11,250 nucleotides of DNA from Candidatus Heimdallarchaeota archaeon (GTDB lineage: Archaea; Asgardarchaeota; Heimdallarchaeia; Heimdallarchaeales; Heimdallarchaeaceae), in assembly GCA_016839875.1 (NCBI GenBank), contig JAEOTK010000158.1:1-11250 (forward strand), written 5' to 3'. The position numbers and the translations under genes are program-made. Under the pieces are notes generated by a model. That model saw nothing but the letters and a program-made list of their open reading frames with translations. It did not search any database and was not told the DNA's origin. Positions within the stretch are counted from its first letter, which is position 1. The number at the start of each line of letters is the position of its first letter. Of this stretch, positions 5,627 to 11,250 are shown piece after piece.

Positions 5627-8446
5627 ATGAGCTTTGATTCAAATCGAAAAAACGAGTTTTCTGAAGTATTTATTATTCCTTCTACACATTGGGATAGAGA
5701 ATGGTATTTGCCATTTCAAGAATTTAGATTTGCATTAGTGAAGCTCATAGATCAGCTTCTAGACATTCTCTTACGAGAAAATTATTATTTCATGTTTGAT
5801 GGACAAACAATAATTCTCGAAGACTATTTTGAAATCCGTCCTGAGAAAAAGGAATTTCTACTTAATTTCATTAGAAATAGAAGAATAGAAGTCGGTCCCT
5901 GGTATTTACTTCCTGATGAGTGGCTAGTTGGACAAGAAAGTTTGATTAGAAATCTAGAAACTAGCATAGATATAGCAAGGCAATATGAAATTCCATTAAT
6001 GCAAATTGCATATCTTCCTGATCAATTTGGACACTCAAGAGCTATTCCACAAATGATAGCAGATTTAACTTCCTTTGAAACAGCTATGGTTTGGAGAGGA
6101 GTTGGACCTGAGATCGTAACAGTACCTTTCAAATGGAAAAGCAATTTTGCTGCTACAAGCTCAATCTTGGGAATCTATATGCCTTATGGTTATGGAAATG
6201 CAGCTTCATTACCAGAAAATCAAGAAGATTTAGCTGAAGCTGTAAAAGAAAATATCAAAGAGCTCTTACAATACTCACCAGTTCCAATCTACCAATTAAT
6301 GAATGGGACTGATCATCAAGCTCCAAATACAAAAATCATACCTCTTATTGAGCAATTGAAAATCGAAAATACTGATGTAAAGATTGCATTACTGAACCAC
6401 TATGTTGAACGTTTAAAAAGCTCAATTGCAGAGAAAAAATATGTTCTTCCTGAATTTTCAGGAGAATTTCGTTCATCTGCAAGAGCACCACTGTTACAGG
6501 ACACATTTTCAGCAAGGATGTGGATTAAGCAATGGAATCAAAAAATGGAAGATCTTCTTATTCATTATGCAGAACCCTTAAACTCTTATCTCTGGTTTTA
6601 TTTGAAAAATGATTATCCTGTAATTTATATGAATCTAGCTTGGAAATGGTTGCTGAAGAATCACCCCCATGATTCAATCTGTGGATGTTCTATTGATCAG
6701 ACACATGAAGAAATGAGAACTAGATTTTTCTGGAGTGAAACTATATCCGAGACCATCATCAAGAGCGCTATTTCTGACATCGATGAATTATCAGGTGATG
6801 AGAATGAAAAGGATTCAATTTTGGTTTTTAATCCTACAAATAGTTCAAAGATCACCCAATATTTCGAATATGAGGTACCATCAAAAACATTATTCAACAG
6901 CTTAGTAGATGAAACTGGTGATTCATATGAGGTTCAATCAGTAAGCTCTAAAGAAGATATAATCTTTGAAGATACTATCTCTCCTATAATGCTTAAAGCA
7001 GGATTGAAAATGGTTCCTGGTCGAAAAATCATAAACGATTATATCAATGAAGTATCAGTTCTTGAAAGTAAGGATAAGGATATTTGTGAAATCAGACTGA
7101 TTTGTGATAAAAAACCTATAGGAGATTTTGATATAAAGTCTTTAAAGGATGAAGCAATAGCTTTAATTGCAAGCAAGAAATACAAACGTTTTCATGTAAA
7201 AGCTACAAGAGGAACTAATCAAAAATATGCTTCTCTCGCTCCTTTGAATCCATGGAGTTTCAAGAAGTTTAATTTAAGTTCCAAATCACCTAAATCATCA
7301 AAAAACAGAGCTCTAAAAGCTAGCAGGGGAAGAGTAGAAAATGAGTTTTATAAAATTAGATTCAACATGAATGGCACATTCAATCTGAAAAATAAGAAAC
7401 TTGGAACAATGTTTAAACAACAACATAAGTTTGAAGACTGGGGAGATAGAGGAGATGAATATACATTCGGAAGAGTAGGTCCTGAATATGCTAGAGTAAT
7501 GAGAGTTAGAAGAAAGGTAGTAAACAAAGGTCCCTTATTCTGTGATATTGAACAGAAGATAAGATTACGAATTTTCAAAAAATTGCACTCAAGCAGAGAA
7601 AAGAGAAAGGGTAAAAAATGTCTTAAGATCAAAACTAATTTCCGATTTTACCGAGATACTCCAAGAATTGATATCAAAACATCACTTACAAATAATAGCG
7701 AAGATCACAGGCTTCGAATATGTTTTGATTTACCCTATGAATCCCTTGAAACAATTACTTCGACTCATTTTGGTAGTATTAAGAGAAGAAGTGGTCCTTT
7801 TGGTGATGAAACTTTTGTAGAAAAACCTTCAGGAATTCAACCACAGAAACGCTATATAAGAATCGAGGACAATTCTTCGAACAATGTAGTTACTCTAACT
7901 AACAAGGGTTTACCTGAAGTTGAGTTGGTCAGAAATTCTCGACTTGCTCTTACTCTTCTTCGATGTGTTGGATTCTTATCAAGATCAGACTTTGAAGAAA
8001 GACCAATTCATGCAGGACCTTTCCTTGAAACTCCTGGTGCTCAAGAATTGGGTGTTGACTATGAATTTGATTATAGTTTCATATGTCATTCAAAAACAGA
8101 AGAAATCTTCCAAAGTGATAATCATTCTGAAATCGCTTCATTGCTTCCAAAAGCTGTACTAATTTCTAGTAATGAACTAAATCAGCAACTCACTAAACCT
8201 TTGACTGAATTAGGAAATCCTTGGATAAGAATATCTTCTTTGAGAGAAAGAGATGGAAAACTGCGAATAACCTTATTTAACTTAAATGAAAAGACAGAAA
8301 TTTGTGAATTAAAACTCGATGAAAAAATATCTAAAGCAACTCATATTAGAATAGATGATTCTATCAAAGACAACATCGAAATAACTAATGGATCAGCTTA
8401 TCTTGAGTTCAGTCCATTAGAGATAAAAATGTTTATTCTAGAATAA
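5627..8446 (+). CDS. glycoside hydrolase family 38 alpha-mannosidase
   Basis: The gene encodes a 939-residue zinc-dependent retaining alpha-mannosidase. By comparison with Golgi alpha-mannosidase II, zinc ligands H21 and D23 lie in STHWDREW, the catalytic nucleophile D132 is in LPDQFGHS (also a zinc ligand), and H348 is in HPHDSICGCSID. NGTDH around residue 229 is another family block. The catalytic barrel spans about 13-290, the three-helix domain about 290-375, and the beta-sandwich C-terminal region the rest, including FEDWGDRGDEY, LSRSDF and ETPGAQELG. Length is normal for the family. No signal peptide or membrane segment is present, so it should act in the cytoplasm, for example on mannosides or glycans taken up or recycled; the exact substrate cannot be read. 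Two Lys/Arg-rich stretches (about 517-570 and 648-666) stand out in the C-terminal half. The gene is convergent with the peptidase gene, stop to stop across 13 bp. Confidence 0.95.
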   Translation: MSFDSNRKNEFSEVFIIPSTHWDREWYLPFQEFRFALVKLIDQLLDILLRENYYFMFDGQTIILEDYFEIRPEKKEFLLNFIRNRRIEVGPWYLLPDEWLVGQESLIRNLETSIDIARQYEIPLMQIAYLPDQFGHSRAIPQMIADLTSFETAMVWRGVGPEIVTVPFKWKSNFAATSSILGIYMPYGYGNAASLPENQEDLAEAVKENIKELLQYSPVPIYQLMNGTDHQAPNTKIIPLIEQLKIENTDVKIALLNHYVERLKSSIAEKKYVLPEFSGEFRSSARAPLLQDTFSARMWIKQWNQKMEDLLIHYAEPLNSYLWFYLKNDYPVIYMNLAWKWLLKNHPHDSICGCSIDQTHEEMRTRFFWSETISETIIKSAISDIDELSGDENEKDSILVFNPTNSSKITQYFEYEVPSKTLFNSLVDETGDSYEVQSVSSKEDIIFEDTISPIMLKAGLKMVPGRKIINDYINEVSVLESKDKDICEIRLICDKKPIGDFDIKSLKDEAIALIASKKYKRFHVKATRGTNQKYASLAPLNPWSFKKFNLSSKSPKSSKNRALKASRGRVENEFYKIRFNMNGTFNLKNKKLGTMFKQQHKFEDWGDRGDEYTFGRVGPEYARVMRVRRKVVNKGPLFCDIEQKIRLRIFKKLHSSREKRKGKKCLKIKTNFRFYRDTPRIDIKTSLTNNSEDHRLRICFDLPYESLETITSTHFGSIKRRSGPFGDETFVEKPSGIQPQKRYIRIEDNSSNNVVTLTNKGLPEVELVRNSRLALTLLRCVGFLSRSDFEERPIHAGPFLETPGAQELGVDYEFDYSFICHSKTEEIFQSDNHSEIASLLPKAVLISSNELNQQLTKPLTELGNPWIRISSLRERDGKLRITLFNLNEKTEICELKLDEKISKATHIRIDDSIKDNIEITNGSAYLEFSPLEIKMFILE

Positions 8447-8459
8447 GAAGAAGATACTT

Positions 8460-9701
8460 CTACAACACTTTGGGTGGATTTGACAGTCTTTCCTCAAAGA
8501 AACCCAACCAGTCTTTTCCAGTTATTTTGTTCATTGAGCTGATAAAATCATTTGTTTCAATTTTATCTTTATTCAGGGATTTTTGAGCGAAATCTGTAAT
8601 AATTTTCTTTAGTTCATTTTCCCCTATCTCTTGATATATCTCATGAAAGATAAAAGAACCATATTTATAGAAAGATAATTCTGCCTTAGGATCGCTTCTT
8701 ACGCTCTCCTTTATTGCAGGAAGTTCCTCTGATTTGATCTTGGATTTGATAGATTCTATTCTTTCTTCATAGAAACTCTCTCCATACATTGCTTTACCTA
8801 TCAGTAACGAACTATAATCACATAAAGCTTCATCTAACCAATTATGGTAAGTCAAAGGTGAGGTTTTGTTGAACCAAAAATGAGAAATTTCATGAGCCCA
8901 ACTTAACAACAAAAGATTCTCATTCTTCTTTATGTTCTCTTCAGGGATAGTATCTTGCATAGCAATAATTCCTTCTCTAGATATCAGTCCTCCTGAATCT
9001 CTGGGAACTAAAACAATCTTAAAATCTGCTACTTTAGATTCACCTAACCATTCTCTTAGTCGCCTTTCTATTTCATTTAATTCCTCTTCCAAGGATTCAT
9101 ATGTTTCATAGTTTCGTTTTGCTCCCCAAAACCGCTTTTCTTCATCAAATTCAATGGATTTTTCATTAGGTAATCCGATCAGATACAAGTCTGTCCTAGG
9201 CTCCTCAGTTACCCATATGTTGCACTTACAATCTCCAAGACGATCAGAATTCATTACCCAAGTCCAATCATCTGGACTTCTCATAACAACAGAAAATGTG
9301 GGTTTGTCTTCCAGATTTTCAATTGGATAATATGCAACATAACAACCGAGTTCAACAGCATCTTCTCTTATGTAGTTTGTACTCCAAGGATCACTTTCTA
9401 TACTTCCAGAATACTCGCATTCAAGTAGAATTTCTTCTGCATTCACAAACTCTTCTGGGATTTTTATGTTCCATATCTTTACAGGTTTTAGAAAACTGTC
9501 TTCTGGTGCTTCTCTTACTTCTGCTTCTAAAACAGTTTTTTTACTCTTCCTCTCAATCTTAAAAACTGTCCAATCCAATTTCTTATTTAGAATAAGGTTG
9601 ATTTCTTTGCCTACATCTCTAATTGTCAAGAAAGCTAAAGCATCCAGTTTCTGTTTTGCTGGATTTATTTTCAACTTAAGATCAATATGAGTTATAGTCA
9701 T
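8460..9701 (-). CDS. M1-like gluzincin metallopeptidase with shortened zinc-site spacing
   Basis: This 413-residue protein carries HEISH (H270, E271, H274) followed by LDEALCDY, in which E291 would be the third zinc ligand. The N-terminal 150 residues look like the beta-sandwich of M1 aminopeptidases. Downstream, FYKYGSFIFHEI aligns with the YxKG block that carries the transition-state tyrosine (Y345 here), and GKDWLGFFEERL resembles the end of the catalytic domain. Two features are unusual. Classical M1 enzymes have 18 residues between the second His and the Glu; this one has 16. The GxMEN exopeptidase motif is not recognisable; SREGIIAMQD lies in that region. Aminopeptidase specificity should therefore not be assumed. 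It lacks the C-terminal helical domain of large M1 enzymes and any signal peptide, so it is probably cytoplasmic. The ATG has a TATA-like box about 25 nt upstream. Confidence 0.88.
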   Translation of the reverse strand: MTITHIDLKLKINPAKQKLDALAFLTIRDVGKEINLILNKKLDWTVFKIERKSKKTVLEAEVREAPEDSFLKPVKIWNIKIPEEFVNAEEILLECEYSGSIESDPWSTNYIREDAVELGCYVAYYPIENLEDKPTFSVVMRSPDDWTWVMNSDRLGDCKCNIWVTEEPRTDLYLIGLPNEKSIEFDEEKRFWGAKRNYETYESLEEELNEIERRLREWLGESKVADFKIVLVPRDSGGLISREGIIAMQDTIPEENIKKNENLLLLSWAHEISHFWFNKTSPLTYHNWLDEALCDYSSLLIGKAMYGESFYEERIESIKSKIKSEELPAIKESVRSDPKAELSFYKYGSFIFHEIYQEIGENELKKIITDFAQKSLNKDKIETNDFISSMNKITGKDWLGFFEERLSNPPKVL

Positions 9702-9721
9702 CGTGATTGTTTTGGGATATT

Positions 9722-9729
9722 CTTTATTT
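9722..9729 (-). promoter_or_regulatory. TATA-like box of the peptidase gene
   Basis: The minus strand reads AAATAAAG, centred about 25 nt upstream of ATG 9701. This fits a leaderless transcript. The inverted repeat at 9736-9753 lies directly upstream of it. Confidence 0.45.
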
Positions 9730-9735
9730 GCTTTA

Positions 9736-9753
9736 CTTTATGACAACATAAAG
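9736..9753 (-). promoter_or_regulatory. perfect 7-bp inverted repeat upstream of the peptidase promoter
   Basis: On the minus strand CTTTATG, TTGT and CATAAAG form a perfect 7-bp inverted repeat around four bases. It starts four bases past the methyltransferase stop codon. Its centre is about 43 nt upstream of the peptidase start, just above the TATA-like box. A dimeric regulator could bind there. As RNA it would fold into a short stem at the end of the methyltransferase message, though no T-run follows. Confidence 0.5.
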
Positions 9754-9757
9754 ATTA

Positions 9758-10492
9758 TTACATTTTCTCTTTTTCGAAAATTGCTAGATAATGTGGAGTT
9801 TCAGAATTCTCTATGAAATTAGTAATCTTCCATCCCGTACCTTTTACAATTTCCTTCATTTCTTCTTTTGATAACAACAGAAGATCTATCCAAGATGAAC
9901 TGATTTTCTTATAGTGAAATCTTAATGTAATATGACCTGGGTATCTTCCTCTTCTTTTGTTGTTTTCATGATATTCTAGATGATCTTGAACTTCAGTCTG
10001 GTATGGATCCAAGCATTCAGCTACTATTCTTCCGTTTTCTGAGGTTATCAAGTGGAATTTACTTAGAATGTTTTTAGCTGCTATTGGATTACCTACCAAA
10101 GTAAAGTTATTTCCTAACATAATTATTGTATCAAACATTCCTATATCTTCGCTAAGATCATGCAAATCTTGCAATTCAGATTTTTTGACACCTCTTAACT
10201 TGCACAATTTTATAACTAATGGGGAATTATCAATCCCCACAACATCAAAACCATTATTCTGAAGATATAGACTATGTCTTCCTGCACCACAGCCTACATC
10301 AAGAACCTTCCCTTCAACATAATACATCGCTTCTTTATGATATTCGATCCATTTATCAAATTCATCAAAATATTGATCAGTTGTCAAGATTTCAAAGAAA
10401 CCATCATCTCTTTCAGTTATTAGAGGACCTCCCTTTCCTTCATAACAGTCAAGAAGAGCTTTACCAAAAGCATCTTTTGATTCTTCTATCAT
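9758..10492 (-). CDS. class I SAM-dependent methyltransferase
   Basis: The product is a Rossmann-fold methyltransferase, 244 residues from ATG 10492. KVLDVGCGAGRHSLYL is the glycine-rich motif I that binds S-adenosylmethionine, VVGIDNS carries the acidic residue expected to contact the ribose, and FDTIIMLGNNF is the motif IV strand. GWKITNFIE and HYLAIFEKEK form the last strands of the fold. The acceptor cannot be read, and similar proteins are often annotated only by fold. An in-frame TTG at 10525 would add 11 residues. I reject it because the TATA-like box at 10544-10537 puts the transcription start downstream of it, near 10514, and GAAGGA nine bases before ATG 10492 can serve as a Shine-Dalgarno. 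No membrane segment is visible. The gene lies between the reductase and peptidase genes on the same strand, with gaps of about 73 and 56 bp. Confidence 0.88.
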   Translation of the reverse strand: MIEESKDAFGKALLDCYEGKGGPLITERDDGFFEILTTDQYFDEFDKWIEYHKEAMYYVEGKVLDVGCGAGRHSLYLQNNGFDVVGIDNSPLVIKLCKLRGVKKSELQDLHDLSEDIGMFDTIIMLGNNFTLVGNPIAAKNILSKFHLITSENGRIVAECLDPYQTEVQDHLEYHENNKRRGRYPGHITLRFHYKKISSSWIDLLLLSKEEMKEIVKGTGWKITNFIENSETPHYLAIFEKEKM

Positions 10493-10536
10493 TTGATCTA
10501 TTCCTTCTTTTACTAAAAATAACAATCTTTTATGAA

Positions 10537-10544
10537 TATATTAA
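10537..10544 (-). promoter_or_regulatory. TATA-like box of the methyltransferase gene
   Basis: The minus strand reads AAATTAATATATTC, with TTAATATA as the best box. It would start transcription near 10514, leaving a leader of about 22 nt before ATG 10492. That leader contains a GAAGGA that could act as a ribosome binding site. Confidence 0.45.
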
Positions 10545-10565
10545 TTTATTCTGAAAACAGTTGGT

Positions 10566-11249
10566 TCATGGGATATTTGTTGGGTCCCATGTACATCTAA
10601 AATTCTCATTCAACAAATCTAGTTTCTTCATGTCTTCCTCCGAAATCTCAAAATCGAAAATCTGTGCATTTTCTATAATTCTATCTTCCTTTTCGGATTT
10701 TGGAATGACAACTATATCATGCTGTAAATTCCACTTTATCATAATTTGAGCGTTTGATTTGTTATATCTCTCTGCAATCTGAGTTATTTGATCATCTTTG
10801 ATTCTTATACCTTTAGTGAGAGGGCTATAAGATTCCAATTGTATATTTTTCTCTTTACAGTATTCATGTAATTCTTTTTGATATAGAAAAGGATGAAATT
10901 CAACTTGATTTACTGTAGGTGCAATCTCACACTCTGATATTAATTCTTCAAGATGTCTGATAGTATAATTGCTTACTCCAATAGCTCTACATAAACCTTC
11001 ATTGTATATTTTCTCTAAAGCTTTCCACGAATCTTTTCTTAATCCCTCAACAGGCCAATGAACCAAATAGAGATCAACATATTCTAAACCTAGTTTCTTT
11101 AAACTCAAATCAAATGCTTTTATTGCTTTTTCATAACCATGTTCAGAGTTCCAAAGCTTAGTTGTAACAAAAAGATCTTGTCTCTTTACGGAACTGTTTC
11201 TGACTACATTTCCTACGCTTTCCTCATTGAAGTAAAATGCTGCAGTATC
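10566..11249 (-). CDS. aldo/keto reductase, N-terminus beyond the right edge
   Basis: This is an NAD(P)H-dependent oxidoreductase of the aldo/keto reductase superfamily, closest in style to the group with 2,5-diketogluconate reductases and prostaglandin F synthases. The frame is open to the window edge, giving 227 residues of an expected 270-280, so the first strands are missing. All four catalytic residues are visible: Asp in DTAAFYFNEESVG (codon 11249-11247), Tyr of the same motif (11234-11232), Lys in TTKLWN (11159-11157) and His in LVHWP. Further family blocks are IGVSNY, NQVEFHPF, SYSPLTKG and IPKSEKEDRI, the last binding the cofactor phosphate. It should reduce aldehydes or sugars in the cytoplasm; the substrate is unknown. 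The stop codon lies about 73 bp upstream of the methyltransferase start. A TTG at 11108 is internal, not a start. Confidence 0.94.
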   Translation of the reverse strand, partial: DTAAFYFNEESVGNVVRNSSVKRQDLFVTTKLWNSEHGYEKAIKAFDLSLKKLGLEYVDLYLVHWPVEGLRKDSWKALEKIYNEGLCRAIGVSNYTIRHLEELISECEIAPTVNQVEFHPFLYQKELHEYCKEKNIQLESYSPLTKGIRIKDDQITQIAERYNKSNAQIMIKWNLQHDIVVIPKSEKEDRIIENAQIFDFEISEEDMKKLDLLNENFRCTWDPTNIP

Positions 11250-11250
11250 T

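Noticed and set aside
2595..8446. The plus-strand genes as a mobile element or defence system led by the recombinase
   Set aside because: No flanking direct repeats, tRNA target, phage genes, toxin, nuclease or effector are visible. The genes carry separate promoters, and the mannosidase and MBL protein are metabolic-type enzymes.
8449..8461. AGAAG-ATA-CTTCT palindrome between the convergent mannosidase and peptidase stop codons
   Set aside because: A 5-bp stem with a 3-nt loop and no T-run after it on either strand is too weak to call a terminator.
10219..10554. Plus-strand open frame of 111 codons opposite the methyltransferase gene
   Set aside because: It lies antisense to a well-supported gene, its product is low-complexity and rich in His, Leu and Gln, and it matches no motif. 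The same applies to the shorter antisense frames opposite the recombinase, mannosidase and peptidase genes.

Overview
The window looks like AT-rich archaeal chromosome. The evidence is the gene content and the signals upstream of the genes. Most starts are preceded by a TATA-like box centred roughly 23 to 29 nt upstream, with no clear Shine-Dalgarno sequence, which is the layout of leaderless archaeal transcripts. The recombinase is XerA/XerC-like, one protein ends in a RadA-like helix-hairpin-helix, and another is a metallo-beta-lactamase-fold protein of the MJ0301 (methanopterin-biosynthesis-like) type. An uncultured lineage such as an Asgard archaeon would fit, but nothing here proves the phylum.

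Layout. On the minus strand, 1-774 is the 5' part of a gene for a CxxC protein, which runs off the left edge and starts at a TTG. Upstream of it, at 910-2445, lies a gene for a large membrane protein of about ten helices. A 134-bp divergent promoter region separates this from four plus-strand genes. These are a tyrosine recombinase with an added N-terminal helix-turn-helix (2595-3683), a TPR-like/HhH protein (3794-4471), a membrane-anchored MBL-fold protein (4557-5546) and a GH38 alpha-mannosidase (5627-8446). Three minus-strand genes follow: an M1-like gluzincin peptidase (8460-9701, convergent with the mannosidase across 13 bp), a SAM-dependent methyltransferase (9758-10492) and an aldo/keto reductase whose N-terminus lies past the right edge (10566-11249).

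Nearly every gene has its own TATA-like box, so the window looks like single-gene transcription units rather than one operon. The products do not form an obvious pathway. The mannosidase, MBL protein, reductase, methyltransferase and peptidase look like general metabolic or turnover enzymes. I see no RNA gene, CRISPR array or insertion sequence, and no recognisable defence system. No gap between genes exceeds about 135 bp.

The items most worth a second look are these: the HTH-extended recombinase with a dif-like 5-6-5 inverted repeat just behind its stop codon; the MBL-fold enzyme with a membrane segment at each end; the peptidase with a shortened zinc-site spacing; a perfect 7-bp inverted repeat directly upstream of the peptidase TATA box; and several start codons that TATA spacing moves away from the longest reading frame.
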